Shown here: positions 16,019 to 24,136 of the stretch, in pieces | How positions within the stretch are numbered: the first letter of the stretch is position 1 | How the letters are laid out: every line of letters begins with the position of its first letter | NCBI GenBank assembly: GCA_963825595.1 | Contig: CAWGUE010000004.1 | Location: 1-64,000, forward strand | Direction of reading: 5' to 3' | Length of the DNA stretch: 64,000 nt | Source of the DNA: JARFQH01 sp963825595 | GTDB lineage: Bacteria > Desulfobacterota > Desulfobacteria > Desulfobacterales > SG8-13 | The notes under the pieces: generated by a model | Seen by the model: the letters and a program-made list of their open reading frames with translations, nothing else | Told to the model about the DNA's origin: nothing | Database searches by the model: none | Position numbers and translations under genes: made by a program

Positions 16019-16675
16019 ATGTTTACAGGCATTATAGAAGGAATGGGGACCATTAACGGGATCCGGCCCTCGGGAGAGTCTCGGCGCATGGCCATTACGG
16101 CGGAAATGCCTTTGGCCGGCACCAAAATTGGAGACAGTATCGCCGTCAGCGGCGCTTGTCTGACGGTCGTCGCTTTATCCGGAAAACGGTTTGAAGTTGA
16201 CGTGTCCGCCGAAACGCTCGCGCGAACCACTTTCGGGGCGCTGCGAAGCGGTGAGCGGGTCAATCTCGAGCGGGCGCTGAGACTATCCGACCGGATTGAC
16301 GGTCATTTAGTGTCGGGCCACATCGACGGTGTTGGGACCATCAAGGACCGCCAGACAAAAGGTAACGTGACCTTGATTACGATCAGCGTCAGCCCTGCCC
16401 TGTCGCGGTATACGATCGAAAAGGGATCAGTGGCGGTGGACGGCATCAGCCTGACCATCAATCGCTGCGCCGAAGGTCTCTTCGACGTCACCGTTATACC
16501 ATACACCGCTTTGATGACAACCATCCGGATCAAGAAGACCGGCGCCAAGGTAAACATCGAAACGGATATGATCGGCAAGTACGTGGAACGGTTTGTCGTC
16601 GGCAGCGAGGCCGAAAAATCTGACCGAAGCCATTCGCTTAATTACCATTCTTTATCCAAAGCAGGATATATGTAG
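16019..16675 (+). CDS. ribE: Riboflavin synthase alpha chain
   Basis: A 218-residue enzyme that dismutates two 6,7-dimethyl-8-ribityllumazine molecules to riboflavin. It shows the two duplicated lumazine-binding domains: MFTGIIEGMGTI with SGACLTV and then GHLVSGHIDGVGTI with VDGISLTIN. ATG 16019 is chosen because MFTGII is the universal N-terminus. It precedes ribBA by about 97 bases. Confidence 0.96.
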   Translation: MFTGIIEGMGTINGIRPSGESRRMAITAEMPLAGTKIGDSIAVSGACLTVVALSGKRFEVDVSAETLARTTFGALRSGERVNLERALRLSDRIDGHLVSGHIDGVGTIKDRQTKGNVTLITISVSPALSRYTIEKGSVAVDGISLTINRCAEGLFDVTVIPYTALMTTIRIKKTGAKVNIETDMIGKYVERFVVGSEAEKSDRSHSLNYHSLSKAGYM

Positions 16676-16772
16676 ATCCCGCGCCGTTCAGCAACCGAAG
16701 CGTAAGGACATCGGTTTCACAGCCCGACGGTTCTCAGGTCGGCCGGGCTCTGCTCAAGGAGTGAACAATACA

Positions 16773-18014
16773 ATGCCAATTATGGAAATTGAACAAGCCA
16801 TTGAAGAAATCAAGGCCGGTCGGATGGTCATCCTTGTGGATGACGAAGACCGCGAAAATGAGGGTGATCTGTGCATGGCGGCCGAAACGGTGACGCCTGA
16901 AGCGATAAATTTCATGGCAAAGTACGGCCGCGGCCTCATATGTTTGGCCATGTCCAACGACATGATAAACAGACTGGATCTGCCGATGATGGTCGACCAC
17001 AACACATCGACCTACCAGACCGGTTTTACCGTTTCAATCGAGGCGCGCTGCGGTGTGACAACCGGCATATCGGCGGCAGACCGGGCGACAACCGTACTGA
17101 CGGCGGTGGCCGATGATGCGCAACCCAGCGACCTTGTGCGTCCCGGCCACATTTTTCCGTTGCGGGCCCGGGATGGTGGTGTAATGGTTCGTGTCGGCCA
17201 GACCGAGGGCTCGGTGGACCTGGCTCGCCTGGCAGGAATGAAGTCGGCCGGCGTCATCTGCGAGATCATGGATGAAGACGGGACCATGGCGCGCATGCCG
17301 GCGCTGGAGAAGTTCAGCAAAGAGCACGGAATCGGCATTTGCACGATCGCCGATCTGGTCGAATATCGAATGAAAAACGAAGCCTTTGTGCACCGGGCCG
17401 CCGAGGCGGTGATTCCCACCATGTTCGGGGGGGAATTCAGGATGATCGCCTTTGAGAACGATGTTGATCACTTACTCCACATTGCGCTCGTCAAGGGTGA
17501 AATCGATCCGGACAAACCTGTCATGGTCAGGGTTCACTCAGAATGCATGACCGGGGATATTTTCGGCTCGATGCGCTGCGACTGTGGCGACCAGCTGCAC
17601 AAGGCCATGGCCATGATCGATAGGGAAAAATTGGGGGTCATTCTCTATTTGCGCCAGGAAGGGCGCGGAATCGGATTGGTCAACAAGCTGAAAGCCTATG
17701 AACTGCAACGCAACCAGGGGCTGGACACCGTGGAAGCCAACCGGAGACTCGGTTTCAAGGCGGACATGCGCGATTATGGCCTGGGGGCCCAGATGCTCGT
17801 TAATTTAGGTGTCCGAAAGATGCGTCTGCTGACAAACAATCCAAAGAAAATGATCGGTCTGGAAGGATATGGACTGACCGTCGAGGAGCAGATTCCGATC
17901 GAAGTCGAACCCAACCAATACAATCGCTGCTACCTGGAATGCAAGAAACTGAAAATGGGACATCTGCTGCACATGGAAGACGAAAACTGCGAGGGTTCGC
18001 TATCGCATCAATAA
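16773..18014 (+). CDS. ribBA: 3,4-DHBP synthase / GTP cyclohydrolase II
   Basis: A 413-residue bifunctional enzyme feeding both branches of riboflavin synthesis. The N-terminal RibB domain (1-200) has DDEDRENEGDL and the metal-binding histidine region RPGHIFPL; the C-terminal RibA domain has the zinc cysteines SECMTGDIFGSMRCDCG and the GTP site LRQEGRGIGL. ATG 16773 follows AAGGAGTG; further upstream in-frame codons overlap the ribE end. An R1 repeat separates it from ribH. Confidence 0.97.
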   Translation: MPIMEIEQAIEEIKAGRMVILVDDEDRENEGDLCMAAETVTPEAINFMAKYGRGLICLAMSNDMINRLDLPMMVDHNTSTYQTGFTVSIEARCGVTTGISAADRATTVLTAVADDAQPSDLVRPGHIFPLRARDGGVMVRVGQTEGSVDLARLAGMKSAGVICEIMDEDGTMARMPALEKFSKEHGIGICTIADLVEYRMKNEAFVHRAAEAVIPTMFGGEFRMIAFENDVDHLLHIALVKGEIDPDKPVMVRVHSECMTGDIFGSMRCDCGDQLHKAMAMIDREKLGVILYLRQEGRGIGLVNKLKAYELQRNQGLDTVEANRRLGFKADMRDYGLGAQMLVNLGVRKMRLLTNNPKKMIGLEGYGLTVEEQIPIEVEPNQYNRCYLECKKLKMGHLLHMEDENCEGSLSHQ

Positions 18015-18028
18015 GCGCGCAACCTGTT

Positions 18029-18410
18029 TAGTTTCCGTCCATAAATGGCCCTTTTCCGTAATTCCCCGATTTTCTTGAATTTGCAGAGAATTGCGTAATT
18101 CTGAGTGGGAAACTGATCATTGTTTGTTGTGAACCCGTGGACGGACACTAAATAGTGCCCATCCACGATTGCTGAAAAAATCGATGGGCACAGGTGTCAG
18201 TGTCCGATTCTTAAATGAGCAATATTTTCTCTGGGCAAGTTGAGTACTTTTGTACTTTCACAAAGACACGAAATCCCGCTGCAGTTTAGCGGGGGCCGCA
18301 CAAGGGTTTTGACCGTAGGCGTAGCATGGCACCGTTGAGGATCAAAACCCGCGGAGAATCCCGCCATGGCGGGACCCAGGGGAAAAAGGGCCAATTATGG
18401 ACGGAAACTA
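18029..18410. repeat. R1 MITE-like repeat between ribBA and ribH
   Basis: A 382-bp element with long, nearly perfect terminal inverted repeats: TAGTTTCCGTCCATAAATGG at the left and CCAATTATGGACGGAAACTA at the right, each extended by GCCC-TTTTCC-type sequence. Inside lies another inverted pair (GTGCCCATC / GATGGGCAC, 18154-18190). TA flanks both ends. It occupies nearly the whole ribBA-ribH gap and could be read through or could attenuate ribH. Confidence 0.85.
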
Positions 18411-18437
18411 ATTAATACCAGAGCCGGAGGAATTAAC

Positions 18438-18905
18438 ATGGTGAAAATCCTGGAAGGACAGCTGATCGGCAAAGGCAAGCGCTTCGGCATTGTTGTTAGC
18501 CGCTTCAATGACTTCATTACCGAAAAATTGCTGGGAGGGGCCATGGACGCTCTTTTACGGACGGGCGTCAAGGAAAGCGACATTCAGGTTATCAAAGTGC
18601 CGGGCGCTTTCGAAATACCATTGGCAGCCCAAAAAGTGATACAGGCCGGCCACTACGATGCCGTGATTTGCCTCGGCGCCGTTATTCGTGGCTCCACACC
18701 GCATTTCGATTACGTATGTGCCGAAGTCAGCAAGGGCATCGCACAAGTCAGCCTGGAATCCGGAATTCCGGTCATTTTCGGTGTTGTCACCACCGATTCG
18801 GTGGAACAGGCCATTGAGCGGGCCGGTACTAAATCCGGCAATAAAGGCTGGAGTGCCGCCATGTCAGCGGTGGAAATGGCCAATTTAATGGGAACATTGG
18901 CGTAG
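18438..18905 (+). CDS. ribH: 6,7-dimethyl-8-ribityllumazine synthase
   Basis: A 155-residue subunit of the icosahedral or pentameric enzyme that condenses 5-amino-6-ribitylaminouracil with DHBP. The motifs SRFNDFI, KVPGAFEIPLAA, CLGAVIRGSTPHFDYV (catalytic histidine) and GVVTTDSVEQAIERAGTK are all present. ATG 18438 follows CGGAGGAATTAAC. It is 8 bases from nusB, a conserved linkage. Confidence 0.97.
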   Translation: MVKILEGQLIGKGKRFGIVVSRFNDFITEKLLGGAMDALLRTGVKESDIQVIKVPGAFEIPLAAQKVIQAGHYDAVICLGAVIRGSTPHFDYVCAEVSKGIAQVSLESGIPVIFGVVTTDSVEQAIERAGTKSGNKGWSAAMSAVEMANLMGTLA

Positions 18906-18913
18906 GCCGGAGA

Positions 18914-19366
18914 ATGGGAATTCGCCGCAAAGCCCGAGAGCTTGCCCTGCAGGCTCTTTTTTGTATGGACATGACCGGGGATGTATCAGAGGAAATGCTC
19001 CAACGCTTCTGTGAGCACTATCCGCCTACCGCCAAGTCGCGCCCGTTTTTTTTGCAATTGGTCAAGGGGGTCAATGACGCTCAAATATCCATCGATCAGT
19101 TGATCGAGCGGTATTCCCACAACTGGCGACTGAGTCGAATGTCATGCGTTGACCGGAATATCTTGCGCATTGCCGTCTATGAGATCCTGTATTGTGACGA
19201 CATCCCTTTCAAAGTGTCTATCAACGAAGCCATCGATATTGGTAAAAAATATGGCACTGAAGAATCGGGTGCGTTCATTAACGGGATATTAGACAGCCTC
19301 CACCTCGAACGGGAAGGCAATGACATTCGGGCAAAGGCCGATAACCGCGAGCAGCACCTCGATTGA
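18914..19366 (+). CDS. nusB: Transcription antitermination factor NusB
   Basis: A 150-residue all-helical RNA-binding protein used in rRNA antitermination with NusE/S10. The N-terminal RRKARELALQALF and C-terminal VSINEAIDIGKKYGTEESG...FINGILD motifs are characteristic. It follows ribH directly, as in most proteobacteria, and its 3' end is about 60 bases before the next gene. Confidence 0.95.
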   Translation: MGIRRKARELALQALFCMDMTGDVSEEMLQRFCEHYPPTAKSRPFFLQLVKGVNDAQISIDQLIERYSHNWRLSRMSCVDRNILRIAVYEILYCDDIPFKVSINEAIDIGKKYGTEESGAFINGILDSLHLEREGNDIRAKADNREQHLD

Positions 19367-19425
19367 TTCGGCCCGCATTTTCAGTGTATGAAATTTTTTC
19401 AGCGAGAGATCAAAAGGAGGATCTT

Positions 19426-20061
19426 GTGATCATCGAGATGTTGACCGTCGGACCCATTCAAGCGAACTGTTATATACTGGGTTGTGAAGATACGCTAGAG
19501 GCCGTTGTTATCGATCCCGGCGGTGAGGCAGACCGAATTCTACTGGCGCTTGCACAGGCAAAATTGACGCTTAAATATATCATCAACACCCATGGACATT
19601 TCGACCATGTCGGCGCTAACAAAAAGCTCCAAGAAGTTACCGGCGCCCGGATTTTAATTCACCGCATCGATGCCCCAATGCTCGCCCGCCTCGCCGACAG
19701 TGCGGCATCCTGGGGTCTTTCGGCAGAGAACTCGCCCGCACCGGATCGGATGCTGGAAGACGGCGATACGGTAGATTTCGGCACCATCATTCTAAAAGTG
19801 CTCCACACCCCAGGGCACACCCAGGGGGGAATATCGCTTCTGGCCGATAACTGTGTTTTTGTCGGCGATACCCTGTTTGCCGGTTCCGTGGGGCGGACCG
19901 ATTTTCCGGGTGGCGATGCCGGCACGTTAAGAAAAAGTATTCACACCAAACTTTTTACCTTGGAAGATACAGTAACCGTATATCCCGGTCATATGGGGAC
20001 GACCACGATTGGCGAAGAGCGCCGCACGAATCCTTTTGTCGGCACCAACGGAATCTTATAG
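19426..20061 (+). CDS. Metallo-beta-lactamase-fold hydrolase (glyoxalase II-like)
   Basis: A 211-residue cytoplasmic hydrolase of the YcbL/GloB-like group. It has the dinuclear metal motif THGHFDHVG, a second histidine in LHTPGHTQGG, the bridging aspartate in VGDTLF and the C-terminal histidine in YPGHMG. These proteins hydrolyse thioesters such as hydroxyacyl-glutathione, although the substrate here is unknown. GTG 19426 is chosen because AAAGGAGG lies five bases upstream. It follows nusB in the same direction. Confidence 0.85.
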   Translation: MIIEMLTVGPIQANCYILGCEDTLEAVVIDPGGEADRILLALAQAKLTLKYIINTHGHFDHVGANKKLQEVTGARILIHRIDAPMLARLADSAASWGLSAENSPAPDRMLEDGDTVDFGTIILKVLHTPGHTQGGISLLADNCVFVGDTLFAGSVGRTDFPGGDAGTLRKSIHTKLFTLEDTVTVYPGHMGTTTIGEERRTNPFVGTNGIL

Positions 20062-20120
20062 GTTGATCCAATGACCACGACAGCGATCGGAAACACCGGG
20101 TTTCCGATCGCCAACTGGTT

Positions 20121-20537
20121 CTAAAATGCGCCGAGCTGACAGGGCTTAATCTTAACATTCATGGCTTCGCAGGCTCTTGCCACCGCCATCTTTGAGATCC
20201 CGCAATCGGCGGCGATGTTCCAAGCCGTGGCGCATGGAAGCCGGTCATTGACCAGCCCCCCGCGAATGGCGTCAGTCACTGCCGCCTTCTCTGGGGTGCG
20301 GGGCGCGACAATTTTTTTATTCGGCATATACCCAAAAAGGCCAAGCTGGCATTTACTGAGGCTGACTTCCATCAAATCCGCGGTATTTCCCACCCGGGAC
20401 GGTGCAATACCGAGGGTTGCCGCAATATCAAAAGCCACGGCGCACGGCAGGGCCCCTTTTATGGTACGCTGGTGGATTTCTTGTGCGATAAGTGGATCTG
20501 GTTGAGTGCCGCTGTCAATCTTTTTCGATTTTTTCAT
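20121..20537 (-). CDS. Duplicated LPCA...CQLG motif protein, HTH-like, function unknown
   Basis: A 138-residue protein built from two tandem copies of one ~43-residue unit: LPCAVAFDIAATLGIAPSRV...KCQLGLFGY and LPCATAWNIAADCGISKMAV...PCQLGAF. Each unit looks like a helix-turn-helix (IAxxxGIxxxxVxxxxxxM) bracketed by two conserved cysteines, which could bind a metal or cluster. A GGGGGGAGA ribosome site precedes ATG 20537, so the gene is probably real. It opposes the surrounding genes and ends 60 bases after the metallo-beta-lactamase gene. It may be a small DNA-binding or redox protein; I do not recognise a named family. Confidence 0.7.
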   Translation of the reverse strand: MKKSKKIDSGTQPDPLIAQEIHQRTIKGALPCAVAFDIAATLGIAPSRVGNTADLMEVSLSKCQLGLFGYMPNKKIVAPRTPEKAAVTDAIRGGLVNDRLPCATAWNIAADCGISKMAVARACEAMNVKIKPCQLGAF

Positions 20538-20578
20538 TCTCCCCCCTCTGCCTGCTTGCCGAGTCCAGTTTCAAGACG

Positions 20579-21180
20579 AGTGTCCATCCATAAATGGCCT
20601 TTTTCCCGCTGGTCGGCGTTCTCCGCAGGTTTCCGACTACGGCGTACATACAGTTACGCCTCGCCGCAAACCCTTGTGCGGCCTTGCCCAGCGAAAAAAA
20701 TTCTCATTTATGAAGTGGACATTCTGTGGTGCCATCTACTTGTCGCGGATGGACACAAGACGATTTCCAGACGCCATCGTGTTCATCCAAGCATAGCTGT
20801 TTGCACACTAAATAATTTCGGTATGCTTTACAAGCGCCTGTTCAAACAAAATATCCGAATGGACCGGCTGGGATCGTCCTCCGCAGAGTCCTTTACTGCC
20901 GCTTCTCTTAACCTCAGAAGCGGGGAGTTTTTCCCGCAAATGCTGAACCAGAGCGGAGGGAAGATCAGTTTCCGCGCAAGTGGCTGTCCCGCAATGGCGG
21001 CGATCATGCACGCCTTAGGCGTGACAGGTCCGAAATCGTTTGCGCGCTGAACACGGTGCGCTCGCTCATTCCTTCAACGTTCAGGAAAATGATACACTCC
21101 CGAGAACTCGTCTCCCTTTAATTCCCTTAAACAAATCAAGATCGGTACTATGTTAGATTAGTTTCCTTCGAGTGTGGATA
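20579..21180. repeat. R1 repeat remnants in a gene-free gap
   Basis: The 855-base gap between 20537 and ispG contains no supported gene. At 20579 it begins with GTCCATCCATAAATGGCC, the R1 end sequence, and at 21009-21085 it carries a block (CACGCCTTAGGCGTGACAGG, then a TCGTTTG block) that matches 4817-4860 of the full R1 copy. The right end is not recognisable, so this appears to be one or two decayed copies. Confidence 0.55.
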
Positions 21181-21392
21181 AACGATTCCTTACCTTTGGT
21201 TTTCATTGAACAGTCTGCTAAAAAACGATTACGCTTGGCCATACGGCATTAAAATTGGACTCAACGTACTTATTATGCTCCGCTTTTATTGATGATCTTT
21301 GTCTCGTCCCGCCGGTCCTCATGCTGTTTTTCAGGACCCTCCTTAGGGGCCGGCCGTGAACAGATACCGCCAGCAAACGGTGAGAAGGGGTT

Positions 21393-22469
21393 GTGAAAAC
21401 AAGAAAAAAAACCCGCCAGATTTCGGTTGGCAATGTCAAAATCGGCGGCGATGCGCCGATAGCCGTCCAGTCGATGACCAACACATTGACTCAGGATGCT
21501 GCTGCGACGGTGGCTCAGATCCACCGCTTGCAGGCCGCCGGGTGTGACATTGTGCGGGTGGCCGTTCCGGATCATGCTTCCGCCGCCGCCATTGCGGATA
21601 TCAAGCCTCACATCGCAATTCCGCTGATTGCCGACGTTCACTTTGACCATCGGTTGGCGATTGATGCCGTTCGGGCGGGGGCAGACGGATTACGAATCAA
21701 CCCGGGAAATATCGGCAGTCGCAGTAAAATAAAGGCAGTGGTGAATTGTACCCGCGAATTTGGCGTACCGATTCGGATAGGAGTCAATGCGGGATCACTC
21801 GAAAAAGACTTGATCAAAAAATACGGCGGGGTTACCGCGGAAGGAATGGTAGACAGCGCGCTGCGGAATGTCGACATTGTGGCCGGGTGCGGTTATGAAC
21901 AGATAAAAATTTCCATTAAAGCCTCTGATGTTCTCCGGACGGTCGATGCATACCGCCTGTTGGCTGCGCGGACCGATTTTCCAGTGCATGTCGGCGTAAC
22001 TGAGGCCGGTGGACTCTACTCCGGTATTGTCAAGTCGGCGCTCGGCATCGGTATTTTGCTGTCAGAAGGGATCGGCGACACGATCCGTGTTTCTCTGACC
22101 CGTGATCCGGTTGAGGAGATACGGGTCGGATTCGAGATTCTCAAAGGTCTGGATATACGCCGCCACGGCCCTGAAATCATTTCTTGTCCGACGTGCGGGC
22201 GATGCAACATCGATCTTTTCGATATCGCCGAAAAGGTCGAAAAGGCGATTCTGCTCAAATCTGTCCCTATCAAATTGGCTATCATGGGATGCGTCGTCAA
22301 CGGCCCCGGTGAAGCTAGGGAAGCCGATATCGGTATTGCCGGCGGCAACGGTGTGGGAATCTTGTTCAGGAAGGGAGAAATCGTCAAGAAGTTTCCTGAA
22401 GATAAACTGGTAGAGGTTCTTCTGTCTGAAGTGGAGAAATTCGAAAAGAACTATAAACCGAAGACGTGA
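21393..22469 (+). CDS. ispG: 4-hydroxy-3-methylbut-2-enyl diphosphate synthase
   Basis: A 358-residue iron-sulfur enzyme of the MEP isoprenoid pathway, making HMBPP from MEcPP. The N-terminal barrel has VQSMTNT, DIVRVAVPD and LRINPGNIG; the C-terminal [4Fe-4S] ligands are in CPTCGRC and MGCVVNGPGE. The gene starts at GTG 21393 behind AAGGGG. It precedes proS by 25 bases; this pairing is common in deltaproteobacteria. Confidence 0.96.
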   Translation: MKTRKKTRQISVGNVKIGGDAPIAVQSMTNTLTQDAAATVAQIHRLQAAGCDIVRVAVPDHASAAAIADIKPHIAIPLIADVHFDHRLAIDAVRAGADGLRINPGNIGSRSKIKAVVNCTREFGVPIRIGVNAGSLEKDLIKKYGGVTAEGMVDSALRNVDIVAGCGYEQIKISIKASDVLRTVDAYRLLAARTDFPVHVGVTEAGGLYSGIVKSALGIGILLSEGIGDTIRVSLTRDPVEEIRVGFEILKGLDIRRHGPEIISCPTCGRCNIDLFDIAEKVEKAILLKSVPIKLAIMGCVVNGPGEAREADIGIAGGNGVGILFRKGEIVKKFPEDKLVEVLLSEVEKFEKNYKPKT

Positions 22470-22494
22470 ATTCTGTATCCGCACGAGGATTGGC

Positions 22495-24033
22495 ATGGGA
22501 AAACAGCAAAAACCGAAAACAGCGATAACCCCCACACGGGTCGAAGACTATCCGGAGTGGTATCAACAGGTCATCAAAGCCTCCGATCTCGCTGAAAATT
22601 CACCGGTGAGGGGGTGTATGGTGATTAAACCCTGGGGGTACAGCCTGTGGGAAAACATCGTACAGGCCCTGGATGCGATGTTCAAAGCCACCGGGGTGAA
22701 AAATGCTTACTTTCCCCTTTTTATCCCCTTGAGCTTTCTCGAGAAAGAGGCGGAGCACGTTGAAGGATTCGCCAAGGAATGTGCCGTGGTTACGCACCAC
22801 AGGCTCGAGCAAGGTCCCGAAGGCGGACTGGTACCGGCCGGACTCCTGGCGGAACCGTTGGTCGTTCGGCCGACTTCGGAAACAATCATCGGCGATTCTT
22901 TCTCCAAATGGATCAACAGCTACCGCGACTTGCCGATCCTGATCAACCAGTGGGCCAATGTCGTCCGATGGGAAATGCGGACCCGGATGTTTTTGAGAAC
23001 CAGTGAATTCCTGTGGCAGGAGGGACACACCGCCCATGCCACCCCGGATGAAGCCTTGGAAAGGACCCGGCTGATGCTCGATGTCTATACCGAACTTGTC
23101 GAAAAGTACCTGGCGATGCCGGTCATCAAGGGGCGCAAATCCCCGGCGGAGAGGTTTCCCGGTGCCGTAGACACCATGTGTATCGAAGCGATGATGCAGG
23201 ATCGCCGTGCCTTGCAGGCGGGGACCTCCCATTTTCTGGGGCAGAATTTCGCCCGGGCGTCGGGTATTAAATTCCAGGATGCCAGTGAACAGGAGCAGTA
23301 TGCCTGGACGACGTCTTGGGGCGCATCCACACGTTTGATCGGCGGATTGATCATGAGTCATGGGGATGACAACGGTATCGTCCTGCCGCCAATGGTTGCG
23401 CCCGCACATGTTGTGCTGCTCCCCATCTTGCGAAAACCCGATGATCGCGCCATTGTGATGCCGTATGTAGACAGCCTGGCGGAGGCATTGAGACGAGAGT
23501 CCTACGGGAATCGCCCGATTGTGGTGGAAATTGACAGCCGAGACATCGGCGGGGCCAGGGGCTGGGACTGGATTAAGAAAGGAATACCGATCCGGGTTGA
23601 AATCGGCCCGCGGGACATTGCCGAAGATGCCGTATTTGTCGGCCGCCGGGACCGGGATCACAGGGAAAAGGTTTCTACCAAGCGGGAACGTTTCATTGCC
23701 GAGATCACCGAACTGCTCGACAGTATTCAATCCTCTTTATTCAATCAGGCCTATGCTTTCCAAAAAGCCCATACCGCTGTTATCGATGACGCCACAACGT
23801 TTCATGATTACTTTACGCCCCAGAACAAGGACAAACCTGAAATTCACGGCGGATTCTCTCTTTCGCACTGGTGCGGAGAAACCGCATGCGAAGTAGCCAT
23901 TAAAGAGACGTTCGGTGTCACCATCCGCTGTATCCCTTTCACGGGCGCTGTTGAGGATGATGGTGGTCGCGGCGGATGCATCCATTGCGGCAAGTCGTCA
24001 TCCCGGCGGGTCGTGTTTGCCAAGGCATACTGA
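22495..24033 (+). CDS. proS: Prolyl-tRNA synthetase, archaeal/eukaryotic type
   Basis: A 512-residue class II synthetase. Motif 2 (RWEMRTRMFLRTSEFLWQEG), motif 3 (STRLIGGLIMSHGDD) and a C-terminal zinc-type domain (WCGETACE...GGCIHCGKSS, ending VFAKAY) identify the archaeal/eukaryotic-like ProRS, which lacks the bacterial insertion (editing) domain. This may explain the separate ProX-like protein at 40328. The C-terminal tyrosine is also typical of the type. It lies in an ispG-proS-rel forward run. Confidence 0.96.
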   Translation: MGKQQKPKTAITPTRVEDYPEWYQQVIKASDLAENSPVRGCMVIKPWGYSLWENIVQALDAMFKATGVKNAYFPLFIPLSFLEKEAEHVEGFAKECAVVTHHRLEQGPEGGLVPAGLLAEPLVVRPTSETIIGDSFSKWINSYRDLPILINQWANVVRWEMRTRMFLRTSEFLWQEGHTAHATPDEALERTRLMLDVYTELVEKYLAMPVIKGRKSPAERFPGAVDTMCIEAMMQDRRALQAGTSHFLGQNFARASGIKFQDASEQEQYAWTTSWGASTRLIGGLIMSHGDDNGIVLPPMVAPAHVVLLPILRKPDDRAIVMPYVDSLAEALRRESYGNRPIVVEIDSRDIGGARGWDWIKKGIPIRVEIGPRDIAEDAVFVGRRDRDHREKVSTKRERFIAEITELLDSIQSSLFNQAYAFQKAHTAVIDDATTFHDYFTPQNKDKPEIHGGFSLSHWCGETACEVAIKETFGVTIRCIPFTGAVEDDGGRGGCIHCGKSSSRRVVFAKAY

Positions 24034-24136
24034 TAGATTACTTCCGTCCGACGGCCGGGTGTGACATGCGAACAGTGCTGAAGCAATTGCTGACAGCAAC
24101 ACATTATCTGGATAAAGTCGATTCCTACCGGCGCAT

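Noticed and set aside
20538..21392. Several overlapping ORFs of 60-190 codons
   Set aside because: They lie in decayed R1 sequence, lack ribosome sites and show no family similarity.
22600..23730. 376-codon minus-strand ORF inside proS
   Set aside because: It is complementary to the ProRS catalytic core and has no recognisable domains.
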